Below, piece by piece: positions 36,230-48,131 of a DNA stretch of 64,000 nucleotides (positions are counted from its first letter, which is position 1; the number at the start of each line of letters is the position of its first letter). Origin of the DNA: Steromphala cineraria (lineage: Eukaryota > Mollusca > Gastropoda > Trochida > Trochidae); contig OU744731.1 of the NCBI GenBank assembly GCA_916613615.1, positions 11,352,726-11,416,725 on the forward strand, read 5' to 3'. Made by a program: the position numbers and the translations under genes. Below the pieces are notes generated by a model, which was not told the DNA's origin, ran no database searches, and was given only the letters and a program-made list of their open reading frames with translations.

Positions 36230-39200
36230 TGGTGTCCATTCATGGCCAGCATTCGTATGGGTAGTGCTGTGTGTAGCATAATGAGGAACAGTTATGATTG
36301 TTTATTCCACCAGAGATCTGTTACGATCCCAATGCTGAGAAACAGAAAGCAAGTAAAATATCTTACTGATCCATTCAGATAATGAAGGTCATCCAATAAT
36401 TCAACAGACATTTTCTTTTTGGAAGCAATGGTGAAGTCTATTGACTTTTTTTTGCCATTTGTTGCTGTTACGATATGTTATGTTGTGGGGATATGTCCAG
36501 CCCCTGCAAGATTTACCACCTACCCCCCTCAACCAGTAGGTCTCCTGTAGTCCTATGGCAGCAAGGAAGAGGGGAGTGTGAACTGGTAGTAACACTTATT
36601 TCAGCTTATTATTATTTTTCTTGCCCTGACAGGCAAGGCACGTAACATACTACATCAATGAAAATGTCTAGGAAAGTTCTTACGCACGCAAGCTGAGTGA
36701 ATGGATACCAATGAGTTAGTCTTCGTCTGTCCTAGACAAGGTCTCCGTTTGTCTCCAATGTGGATTACTGTATCAAGCTTGCATCATTGCGAAAACTTTA
36801 GATTATGTTGAAAATTTGAGCTTTCGGTAAAATGCTACCAAATTGCTACAAAGAAAATGAACTGTTAATGACCACTATTCCTACTTATACTGTTTGTCCT
36901 GTATCATAGCTTGTAGATTAATTATTCTGCTATTGTTATAACTACAAAAAAAACATGTGCAAGTATCAAAAAGGATAATCTTCCAGAGTTCTGCATGTCT
37001 AGTCTTGAGGCTAGTGTCCAGTCGTACATCAGTCCAGAAATCCCGGAAATATTTTTGGGCTGAGGATGAGCTTTTCAAACTTCTTCCACTGCAATCATGG
37101 TAATATCTGTGATACTAAGCTGAAATGTGATTGGTTGGAAGGTGGAATTGTGTTGTCTTCGCCCCAAGGCAGCTGTTGGATTGAAAGCCCGCGGATTGAC
37201 GGATGGATGTACCGACCGATCTACTTCTCATGGGAGATGCCGCTTGTGCTGTATCTGACATTGGAGCCAAGGATAACATACTCTTCTTGCCTCTTTGTTG
37301 TGACCATCAAGATGACATTATACAGTGTATGAAATAATCTGTCACACTAGATTGGAATGGTTTTCTACAGTAAGCTTGAAAATTTGCCAGTGTAATTTTT
37401 GTCAGAAATGACAATTCAAAACCTTACCTGCCAGTCTGAAAAAGTTACGGGTTGTCAGACAGAATTATTTCATGCACTGTAGTCAAGACCAAGATTCTAT
37501 GAAAGTCAGAAACAGCATTTGGAGTATCTCTCGGCACAATATCACCTGTGCATATATATGTTATACATACGCTGGATGGTTGGCTTTTTGCAATAAAGAA
37601 ATGACTGTTTAAGTCATGGAAATATTTGCATACATACTCTCAGGAATGAAGTAACCGCTTGTAGGTCTTCAAAATACAATTCTCAATATGGAATAACTAC
37701 TATTGGTCCTTTTCTACTTGTAATAATATATTATTTCAGTAATATTTAATTCCCATTGCCTTTCCTGTATATTTTTATAAGAAGTTGAAAATATAATCAT
37801 AAATTATGGTCAATATTTTCGGAACTTTGGAGCTCTTTCCTAGGTGAGAAATGACATTGTTAGGACACAAAAAGCATTGAGGATGTTTTTACTTGCTACA
37901 TAACGAACCACAAGTGTTTTCAGTTGTGGACATTGTCCTTTTAAGTTAATATTATACCCTGCATGGTTTAGTATTTAAAGGGAGTAAATTGATTTGTTGA
38001 TCATATTTGTAAAAAGAAACTATTTATACATGTTCTGTTTCTTTGTTCTATCTATTTAATAGGTGTTAAAACTGAAAGGATCTCGCTTGGTTCTGCTTCC
38101 AAATGTTTTCATAAGGTCATATCTTGAGGAATAAGATTTAGTTAATGTCTCTTGACGACTGAATGAGATTATGAACTGATGAGGCAATACTACTTGCCAT
38201 CAAAGCGTTTTAATTCTTGTTTCTTGCCCAGTGATGGTCTTAGACTTTGTGTTCTGTGCTTTCTGTTGTAAACTTTCTGTAGTTTTAGTGCCATTGTTTA
38301 GATGTTTCCAGTCTTGTCGAAAACAACAATTCAAAGAGTTATAACTCTTGTCTTCAGGGTATGGTTTTAATTGTCAGGCCATTTTAATTGCATCAGCATA
38401 CCAACTGTGTGCGCTGGTTGCATCGGTTTTGGATGGTTCCATTTTAACCTGATTATGCACGGGTGCATATTACCAATTTTAAGTGATTTTAACAATTCGT
38501 CAAGACTGGGAATGTTGTAAAATGGTGGGTTCAGTGAATTATTTCTTTGCAATGTGGTTCCTCCATTAGACCTGACTGACGCCCAAGGTCTCTCTGTAAG
38601 ACTAGAGTGAAAGAGATGAATATTTGTGTATGTGAGGGAGAGAGTATGAATGGACGTTATTGTTATCTATAAGTACTTAATGAGAATGAAGAGTTCAGGT
38701 TCTGTGTGCTTCATTGCAACCATTAAACCAGTGAGACTGTTTATCAAAACAAGGCGAAACTATAGTGACGAAACTGTGATCATTTTGCATAAAAGATTTG
38801 GACTTCCGCCTTTGGCACAGCTGCAGGATAAATTTGTTTTATTTTATTTATGACATTGTTTTTGTGATCTAACTTTTCACCAAGTCATTCTGAACCTTTT
38901 TGGATAATTAAGTATTTTTTTAGTTTGTATAATATTTGTAAAATAATCATGTTTTGAAATTGTTATGCATTTTGTATTATTATACCGTTACAACCATCCT
39001 GAGAAAATACTTGCAAAATGAGGGCAAACCAATAAAGGTGTTTTGACTGCATAAATGGCACATATAGGCATCAACACATACCTTGTTAAAGTATATTAAT
39101 TTGTTAATCAAGAAAATTTTCTTAGTTATAAAGAAATAAGTTTGAACTTGGTTAAGAGGAAGTTTTTGTTTTTGTTGTTTACTTTAAGTTTGAAATCCTG

Positions 39201-39870
39201 TGGAAGTCCAAATCTTGATGCAAAATGTTAGTGAACAATCCTTCATCAGAATCGCTGGTGCTTTTAAAGATCAAATATGTTTTCTATTTACATCATATCA
39301 ATGAGATGAAACATCCAGGGTTAGGATTTACAAAGGTCTCTTAGCTTTAAGTCATCCTTATTTAGTGTGTAAGGTAAGCTTGAGAAGTTGGAGGGAGCTT
39401 ATTTCATATACTGTGTTGTGGTGGTTTGACGCTAAGAGCTTTTTGGAAATCTTGCCAGAATAATATTGAAGGGATTAAGAAGCCATCCCAAACATCCAAG
39501 GCAGACAGTGCTATCAGGAATGAGGACTCAAAAGTCCGTTCCTGTAATCCTGAAAATTGTACATCAATGAGAAGAATCGTGTTTAACACTGGTACGTTGA
39601 AAGCAAATGTACATGTATCGTGCATGGTCTAATATATTTCCAAACAAAGTGTCAAACTGGACAGGAAAAGTTAATATTGTTGTTATGTCAGAGCCAGTGT
39701 ACTCTGGCGATTGTAGAACCCTAGACATTTTTGTGTAAATAAGACAATTAATTTTATTGTTTCAACTTCTCATTTTGAGGAATAAAATCTTAATCAACCT
39801 GAAATGTATATTTGTTATTTTTCAATGAATCATTATGGTTTGATTGCAATAAAGCTTTCAAATCATCAAG
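36230..39870 (+). other. MXD: Probable MXD 3' UTR with several candidate polyadenylation signals
   Basis: No long reading frame follows the stop. AATAAA occurs at 37592-37597, 39031-39036, 39781-39786 and 39848-39853, so transcripts of about 1.4 kb up to 3.6 kb of 3' UTR are possible. The stretch is AT-rich with many T runs and no recognisable repeat. The 65- to 88-residue frames inside it have no family features. The true 3' end cannot be decided without transcript data. Confidence 0.55.
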
Positions 39871-40391
39871 ATGGGATGACAGTTTGTTTGTGGTATGCAA
39901 TATGCAGACAGTCTGCATATCCACTGAAATAATCGAAATGTATCTGCAATGTTTCATTGGTTCCAGTCCTTGCTCACAAACTGAAAGCCTTAATCAGAAA
40001 TTCCTTCTCACAGCATGTGTTGCTTACTTTTTCAATGCATAAGTCACTTCAATGATACAATAACACAAGAAATAAATTTTTTACTCGGCAGTCACCAGCC
40101 TCGGAGGAAGCCAGTTCAAGCAATCTTCAACTCTTAGATTGGTAATATCAAGAAAAGGAATTACTCCCACATATTTTAACTTGTAAAGGAATGGTTTGAC
40201 ATAAATCAGTTTAGTTCAAGTGTAACAATTATCTGGATATGAAGACAACTCATGTCACTTTATGAGGTGTTTGAAATGATGTAACTACCAGTTTTCCTTC
40301 TGATATCATACTTTGCCTGAAGATATCAGATATCACAACAGAGGACATAATCTAACTTGTAAATATCCTTCTACATCAGTGTATATAGAGA

Positions 40392-40751
40392 TTAAAGGGG
40401 CAGTAGCACGTTTTTTGACAATTTTATATTTTCAATTTTTCACTGATAATCGTTAGTTAATGCTAAATGCATAACTTTGATAGTGTCAAAAATCTCATTA
40501 CACAAACCAATCATCCATAGAGAACAAATTATAAAGATTCACATAAAATCTATTGGCAGCCATTTTTGTGTGAACACCTTTAATTCATTTTGTGTAAGAA
40601 AAGGAATCGCATAGCTTAACTTTATATTATATGTTTGATTTATTACTGCATCATTTAGTTTTAATACACTGTCTTTAGATTGGAACCATTTATTTTCATT
40701 TTCCTGACATCACCTTTTATTCCCCCTAAAAACGTGCTACTGCCCCTTTAA
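40392..40751. mobile_element. TTAA-flanked MITE, copy 2 (about 360 bp)
   Basis: Terminal inverted repeats TTAAAGGGGCAGTAGCACG and CGTGCTACTGCCCCTTTAA are perfect over at least 19 bases and better preserved than in the 12456-12820 copy, so this copy may be younger. It lies just past the probable MXD 3' UTR. It is non-autonomous, and TTAA ends suggest piggyBac-type mobilisation. Confidence 0.85.
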
Positions 40752-41627
40752 TTCTCAAGCAGAGATGCCATTGTTTATACACCACGAGTGACTGTAAAAT
40801 GATATTTTCCTGAGCGAGAGTGAGTGTTGTAAAACCAACGTCATCTCCAGGTGTGTTACCCGGTAATTTCTTTACGATCCATAACCTCACAGAAACAGAA
40901 TCCCAACTGTAAGAATATTCAATGACAACATAAATTGTGAAATCAATTGTGTCTGAGTAAAGAGATTTATCTTCAAACATGGTTAAGATACTTATCACTA
41001 TTTTAATGTAATCTATCAATTTCAATGTAGACAAATGAAGTGAAGCAGAATTTACATTCCTCTTTATTCAAAATCAGGTCTTTTGTGCTAAAGTCTGACA
41101 GATAATATGACACATTTGCACTGATTCACCCACCCACTAAGTGAATGCACACAATTTTGCACAAGCTGCACTTTTTTCGTGTGCTATGGAAACGCGGAAG
41201 CCCTCTGTCAGTTTAAAGCAAAACATTGAGTGGTTCATAATCCAACATTTCATTTCATCATGGATTTCTAATTTTCTAAATCAACCAATGAAATTACCGC
41301 TACGGTTCTTACACATGTGCAAAATATCGTAATTTATGTCATGACTTGTTTCATCACATGTTGATAATAAAAATATTCATTATTTTGACATTTGTAAAAT
41401 ATGCAAGTTATCATTGAAAACAAAATTTGTAATTTAACTCAGTTAAATAATGTGAAATCGCACATATATGACCTCATTGTTGGCGCATGAAACAACCAAT
41501 TTATGTTACTAAATTTAATTAAAGAAGCTAAATCATGAAATTTGTGATTATTTTCGAAAAATAATAAATCAAACATTTTGCATATCTTGTCGAATACATG
41601 TTTATCTAATTTTATGAAGTGGAGATT

Positions 41628-42373
41628 TTTAGCTCATCAGGTCTGAAAGACCCTATGGGCTTATGGCATGGCATGGCATGGCATCTGACGTCTGGCCATT
41701 CGTCCATATGTCCGTAAAATTTTCACTTTTTCGACTTCTCCAGAACCAATGTCTCTATAGAGCTGAAATTTGATGCGCAGACTCCTTGGTCAATGGGGAT
41801 TCTAAATTGTAGATTTTGTGACCCCATTACCCTAAATGGGGTCAAAACCTTGAGAACCTATATTCATCTTCTTCTCCAGTTCCAAAAGGTCTAGAGATCT
41901 GAAAAGTTGTATGTAGACTCCTTGGCATGACCCCAAATGGGGTCACAGGGGTCAAAACCTTGAGAACCTATTTGCATCTTCTTCTCAAGTTCCAAAAGGT
42001 CTGAAAAGTTGTATGTAGACTCCTTGGCATGTTGGGATTCTAAATTGTGGATTTTGTGACCCCATGACCCCAAATGGGGTCAAGGGGGTCAAAACCTTTA
42101 AAATCTAGTTTCATCTTCTTCTCCAGTTCCATAAGGTCTAGAGAGCTGAAATTTGATGTGTAGACTCTTTGGTCAATGAGGATTCTAAATTGTAGATTTT
42201 GTGACCCCATGCATGACCCCAAATGGGGTCACAGAGGTCACAACCTTCAAAGGCTAATTTCATCTTCTTCTCCAGATTTGGTTTTCCCATGAGCCCAAAT
42301 TGGGTCACAGGGGTCAAAACTTTAAAAACCTATTTCCATCAAAAGTCTGATGGGCTACATAGCCCATTGCTCT
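41628..42373. repeat. Interspersed element with GACCCCAAATGGGGTC hairpin units
   Basis: It starts AGCTCATCAGGTCTGAAAGA and ends TGATGGGCTACATAGCCCAT. Between lie about four units, each with a CATCTTCTTCTCCAGTTCC segment, a TAGACTCCTTGG segment and a GACCCCAAATGGGGTC hairpin (near 41930, 42066 and 42214), at spacings of about 110-160 bp. A fourfold GGCAT run sits near 41665. Minus-strand frames of 60 residues are shadows of the repeat. No transposase is present. Confidence 0.7.
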
Positions 42374-42394
42374 ATTTTGGGATTCTGGTCTGGT

Positions 42395-42473
42395 AACTTT
42401 TCAAAAACATTCTTTATTTCCCCCCAACTAACTTTCAACACAGGCTAGGTTTTCAATCTATTTCATACACTGC
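42395..42473. mobile_element. Partial copy of the hAT-like MITE right end
   Basis: GGTAACTTTTC, CAGGCTAGGTTTTCAATCTA and TTTCATACACTG match the right half of the 59944-60115 insert in the same orientation. The left half is missing; the repeat at 41628-42373 abuts it. Confidence 0.55.
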
Positions 42474-43072
42474 TCCTACACATGATTTATTAAACACTCA
42501 AATCTATTTCCTTTTGGTATTGCTATAGCACATACAATAATAACAAATAAGTTATTTGATAATACCTTTTGGCTAGTAATTGTGACAATAAATTTGAATA
42601 AATGTAAAGTGTAAGTAGCAAATCTGCACATCCTGAAGAGCTGAGAATCATCAAAGAAATAAAATAAAGAATGGAGTATATCCCTTTTATTTACTTGACT
42701 CAGATAATCCGTAATTCCTCCAACTTGTTGATTATTATCTTAAAGCAGGGAGAAAACCTATAAGTATCTAATATAACTGTCAGACATTTCTAATTGATCT
42801 TTATGCATGTAACATGTGCACTAGACAGGGTGTGGAAAATATAACAACTGTTTTGTAGCTTTCAATGCTTTAATACGTATTTGCATACATTTTTACATGC
42901 AAATGCAATCATCTGAAATCAATTGAAAGAGCATCTTTCCTGAAATCAAGGGAACAGAGGAAGTGAGTATTATGTTCAGCTGGTTCAAATAGCAAAGTCT
43001 TAGTGCATTTAAAATGAAACAAAGTGATATCTTTGTACATTTTAACAATTAAAAAGATTGTTGCTTTCCTTC

Positions 43073-43260
43073 TTTGAGAGGCATTTCAGAAGCTGGTTTG
43101 ATGAAGAAGAAGTTGTTATGGATAATCAGATTCTTCGTTGCATGATATCCGATGTTTTGATGTAGATACTAACACCGTTGTCAAGGAGGTTACGAATCTA
43201 CACCGAAACGTCGCATTTCATACAATAAAGAAGTTGAATATCAATAACAACTTTGTTCAT
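43073..43260. repeat. Inverted-repeat member of the GACGTTTCG family
   Basis: Left arm GTTGTTATGGATAATCAGAT, continuing TCTTCGTTGCATG, pairs imperfectly with right arm CATTTCATACAATAAAGAAG and ATATCAATAACAAC, around a core with AACACCGTTGTCAAG. A TTTGAGAGGCATTTCAGAAG flank is shared with the copy at 1345. Confidence 0.6.
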
Positions 43261-44609
43261 TGTTGCTTTCCATCATTGTTATTCCTCAGCTAACACTGCG
43301 AGTCACATCAGACACATCAACCAATCTAATAACACAGGTTTGGAAGTGTGACCTGGAAATATAATAGAGAAAAATATTGAAATATTAAATGCATATGGGG
43401 TTTTAACTTTGCCCAAGCCCGAGTCCAGTACAGCTGCTCTTGAGTTGATCCTTTTGGATTGAGAACTTTATTATCACTTTTCTTTTTAAAGTCTTTGTAA
43501 GAAAACATATACTTCTTCAATCTTCAATTCTTTTATTTCGGTTTGTAGGCCATAGGCCCATGTACAATATTTAGATAACATTTCAGTATTTTAAGAGTAG
43601 ACAATTAAAGATATACAATGTTATTTTATTATATGGCTAATGAGCTAAAAAAAAAAATATATATATACTTCTGTGATGTATGTAGTAAGACAATCAACAT
43701 GACCATGGGACGTCAAGATAACGCCAAAACTTATGACAATGAATGACATATATACAAGGAAAGAAGTCTTCAGCTGATCAGCTATTCTGAAGTAGTTATA
43801 AGTGTAGTGTTATTCATAAATTACCAGCCAAGTACCTTAAAGATGCTATATCATAGTGCAATAATTTTTAAAGTATTTTTAATGTATACGTTGTATTTTT
43901 AGAAAAATTTAGCGACCAACCTTGAGAAAATCGGACCAAAATTCATCAAATAGGAGATAATTTACCAAATAATACCGAAACGGCAGTCGACATAAGGGCG
44001 AATCAAGTGTGGCCATTTCACAACTTCCGGTTTCTAAATGTACGCTTGAAAACCGTCTTTGTCGCGCTCAACTAGATTTTATATTCTTTTTCTCCGAATT
44101 AGGTATTCGTTGCTGTCAAAGTTGATACCCATCGATTGCAATTACGGTAGTTGAGACACGGTGTAAACCCTACAAGCATAATGATTACGTCACCGAAAGC
44201 GGGTTCACAAAATGACATGCCCTTTCTAAGAGGGGTACTGTGCTTGAAGCTTCGAAATAAGTATGTTATTGTTGATTTAACAATCTAAATATGATATCAA
44301 AATTTCGACGAAAGATTGTTCTACAAAGTGATGTATTTCATTTCTCAATAGCTAAGTTTCATCCTGAACCGCTTGCAGGTATGATACAGCATCTTTAACA
44401 TAATAAATTTCAGCTTTTTAAAAAAAAACTTCATTGTCATCTCTGCATAAATTTATATATGTAAATCATGCAAGTAATGAAACATATATATGTATGTAAA
44501 TCATATATATGTTTATGTGATATCAAAGTTAAACAAGAATTACAAGACCTCTTTTTGTTAAAAAAAGAATTAAGAATCCCAGGTCCAGGTTGGGTGACTC
44601 CACGAGTAC

Positions 44610-44742
44610 CTGAAAATTAATTGGTCAATTTATAAGGGGAAAATAAAGAAAAAAATTGAAATGTTACCAGTCCTGGCAAAAAGTTAACCAGTCCTGGCAA
44701 AAAGTAGCCAGTCAAGGATTGGCGGACGGGCTATATTTTAAA
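44610..44742. mobile_element. Truncated copy of the hAT-like MITE (opposite orientation)
   Basis: TGAAAATTAATTGGTCAATT, two tandem CCAGTCCTGGCAAAAAGT-type units, and AGCCAGTCAAGGATTGGCGG align with the reverse complement of 59944-60115. The outer 35-40 bp of one end are absent. No target duplication is recoverable. Confidence 0.7.
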
Positions 44743-45362
44743 ATCAAGCTTATTCTGCTTACATAATTAGTTGGGATTCAATATTTAATACTTTTGATAA
44801 AGATAATTGATAAAATCTGCTTATCAAACATATTTAAAATTACCTCAAAGGTCATCAAACGAATGCTCTATGTAAAAATATAATAAATGTGAGAATGTTT
44901 CCTAGCAACAGATAAACAAAGTTAACTAACGAAGATCGTGGGCGAGATCTTTCAACCACTCCTACATGAAATACTAAACTTTCGTAACAAATCTTCTATC
45001 TCTCTATAAGATCCACGCATAGACAAACAATATATATTAAAAGGTAAAGTAAACAAAAATAGGCTTACATTTAACTTACAGTTAATTAAAATAATTAATT
45101 TTGCATATTGCAGTCCTTAGTTCATTAGTCCTTTGAACTTTGTACATTTCATCCATGAAATAAACAGGTTATTAAACACATTTTATTTATTAGATAATTT
45201 CCTTCACTTAAGTATTATACAAAAATATGAATTACAATAAAACTAATATTTCCATAACTTAGATTTATCCATAAGGGCCATCCATCTTTTATTAATTTTC
45301 TCATGAAATAAACTAGCTTTAGATCACATGTTTCTTATACTAGGGTCCTATGTATACCATAG

Positions 45363-45606
45363 AATAATGAAGAGGAATATTTGGATGACAACTTTATTCA
45401 TAAATATGGAAAATAAAAAAAATATTTAAAAAATTTATTCATGGTATGTGACATTTCAACACAGGTTCTTGTTCTCAAGCAGATATATTCATACCCAGTT
45501 ATTTTACTATTCATTCCCTTTGCTTGTGAACGACACAAGAACCTGTATCGAAACGTCACACACTGTGAATAAAGAGGTTGTCATCCATATATTCCTCTTC
45601 ATTATT
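45363..45606. mobile_element. Foldback element, 244 bp, with perfect 18-bp outer ends
   Basis: AATAATGAAGAGGAATAT (45363-45380) is exactly inverted at 45589-45606. The complementarity continues inward with mismatches: GGATGACAAC against GTTGTCATCC, and GACATTTCAACACAGGTTCTTG against CAAGAACCTGTATCGAAACGTC. The stem is about 100 bp with a short central loop near 45500. The arms belong to the dispersed CAACTTCTTT...GACGTTTCG family. The 89-residue frame here is part of the palindrome. Confidence 0.75.
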
Positions 45607-46989
45607 GTCATTCTAAAATTCCTCTCAAAGAAGCCATACCAAAGAATATTCATGATTTATCACAAAACTTGTACGACTCTATGCCAATTACTCTGTATGC
45701 TGCGGTCACTAACATAGATTCCTAGCGGTCATCAACCTCATACATTTCGCTGTGAAACAAACAAGCTATTCATTACTTGCATGTTATATAAGTCCCTCGG
45801 TCTACCAGAAAAGTACTGTTATATATATTCATGCTGTAATAGTATAGGTGAGCCTGGGTTCACGCAGGTAACTTGTTATGTAAGCATCAACTGCCAACAT
45901 GTGCTGTAACCATGTGGCTGTTAATGAATGATTTGGACACGCCTTTCAAGATAATTGTTAATTTCGGGAAGAAAAACTGAAATCCAAAATATTTTTTTTT
46001 ATTAGAAACTTGAAGTTCGATCATTTTCGTTTGGATTTTGGCTAAAGTTATTATCAAAGGGGGGAAGATCACATATAGAAAGCGGGGAAGGGCTCACTTT
46101 ATTTTCATGCAATTAATCTATTGACATTAAAATTTGAATTTAGATGACTGATTTTAGATAAGCCTTTTGATATGAAATGTTCTTTGCTGATAAAAGAAAA
46201 GAGGGATTCAGCAATGAACGTTCCCAAATTGGATCAACCAGACTCATATGCTAAACATTACAATCTTAAAGAGGTCCGAATCCTAAGTTCAATTTCAGGA
46301 TTAACCCTTTATCTGTGCGCTGCAGGGTATTGTAGGTAACATAGTTCAGTGAAAAATGATTTGCACTCAATGCAAATGGTACTTTGGCTGTTAATTAAGC
46401 CTTATACAATCAAGAAACACATTGTGTCACGTAAATGTCATGTTAACACAGAATGGTTGGGCACTGATTAATTCAGTAGGATGGTTAATAAATGAAGACC
46501 AAAGTTGAATTCATTAATCAATTATTACTAATGGTGAAAAGGTGTTTGGTTCATACAGGACTTGGTCATAGGTTTTAATGCAGTAAGTTTAATTGTAGGA
46601 TTTATACTCCTCAACAGATTCAATGGTCAGTGTAGGCTTTAGTAAGGGGGGGAGGGGGTAAATTTGAGATGTTGTTTGTTGAAATTCTAGGGGTATTTCC
46701 TTTGCTCATATGTCATTAATAATTGTTTCACAATTACTTTCAAGCATATGTTACTTGTGTTGAATTTTTTGTTTAATATTATATGAATATAAATTATAAT
46801 ACAATTATATGAAGTGACAAATTCACTTAAAAGTAAAACATCCAAAATGAAGCCATTAAGGCTTTGACTTGAACACTTTTAAGGGCTTGACAAGGCAAAC
46901 ATATTAGTCATATCATTCAAAAAAATGAATTAGCTAGGGACAAATTATTCCTTGGGGTGCGATCAGAATGATATAAAATATAAAAATGA

Positions 46990-47210
46990 GTGTTACATCT
47001 ACGATGGGCATTGTTCAATCAAAAAGGAATTATTCTATTTATTGTGTGAAGTCATGGGAGAAATTTCCAAAATAAAACTTTTCCTTGAAATTTCTAAATT
47101 GAAATTTATCATTGAAATTTCTAAATTGAAATTTATCCTTGAAATTTCTAAATTAAAATTTATCATTGAAATTTCAAAAATTAATTTTATCCCTAAAATT
47201 TTAAAACACA
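46990..47210 (+). repeat. 27-bp tandem repeat GAAATTTCTAAATTGAAATTTATCMTT
   Basis: About five units of 27 bp run from 47058 to 47205. Being a multiple of three, they keep a 96-residue frame (46952-47242) open and encode an EISKLKFII nonapeptide repeat. No signal peptide, domain or splice context supports a gene. The simple AT-rich unit points to a minisatellite. Confidence 0.75.
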
Positions 47211-47274
47211 TCAAACCCCCCTTGAATCAACTTCATGGTTGAGTTTATTGATCAGCCGTCATCAAGAGTAAAAT

Positions 47275-47520
47275 ACATGACAGAGAGTTGATAAACCAGC
47301 ACGTTGGCTGCCAACAATGAACCGAATTTGTCCAAATCACTCATGATTGACCCATGAATGACCATGAAGTGACCGCTGATGATAATTACAGCTCTCTAGT
47401 TCAGCCTAATGACTATTATTAGTGCGAAGATTAAGGTTTTCTTCACAAAGGCCTTTCGTGTGAAGTTTGGAGCAGTTTAATTATGTCCATTGTGATTTGG
47501 GCTGATGCCTTGTTGAAGTA
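47275..47520. other. GC-balanced non-coding island, candidate conserved element
   Basis: CCGCTGATGATAATTACAGC, CTAATGACTATTATTAGTG and AGTTTAATTATGTCC give several homeodomain-type cores in a non-repeat stretch following the 27-bp tandem repeat. Function unknown. Confidence 0.22.
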
Positions 47521-48013
47521 CACTGTTTGGTGAATGAAAAGACTAAATCAAACTCTATGGTTTCATAGAAGTCGTTTTATAAAGATCACTTCTGTTTACA
47601 ATTGATTTGGAATATTTGTTATTCAATGAAGCAGAATAAGGTAGCTTTGTGTCTATGATTGCTTTATTGTTGAGAAGTTTCAAGGGTTGACAGAATAAAC
47701 GCACCTTGACGATAGCATTGGGTCTTACTTATCAATAGAAATTATAATTTGTTAATATTTGGTCAAAATTATAAACAAACATTTAATTCTAGCATTTGTT
47801 TGATCAGATCTTTTGTTGACACAACTTGGTAACAGTCAATTATCATATAAAGACTCAAGATAAAACTTTACAAATGTGATTTACCTTTGTGGAAGTGCAT
47901 TGAGACATGACCCCTTCTTGAAATGGCCAAGGTTGCCAGCAAACGTGATGTTAAAAGAATGGTTCTATCTATTTATACCTGGTTTAATTGAAATACTTAG
48001 ACTATATCTAACG

Positions 48014-48131
48014 AGTGACGGGGAATGACAGATTATCTTTACCGAGTTTATTAAGTTCGTAATTCTCGAGCCTTGGCGAGAGAATTACACAATTAATATA
48101 ATGAGGAAATGATAATCTGTCAATCCCCCCA
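48014..48131. repeat. Nested foldback with CGAGCCTTGGCGAG core
   Basis: Outer arms GGGGAATGACAGATTATC (48020-48037) and GATAATCTGTCAATCCCC (48111-48128) pair at 17 of 18 positions. Inner arms GTAATTCT (48059-48066) and AGAATTAC (48081-48088) pair perfectly around CGAGCCTTGGCGAG (48067-48080). The core is identical to the one in the loop of the 51036-51179 palindrome. Confidence 0.75.

Noticed and set aside
37066..37332. 88-residue frame after the MXD stop codon
   Set aside because: It lies in the probable 3' UTR and shows no recognisable domain, signal or splice structure.
38173..38210. Hammerhead ribozyme (CTGATGAG near 38175)
   Set aside because: A GGCA/TGCC stem follows, but the required GAAA core segment is missing and there is no stem III.
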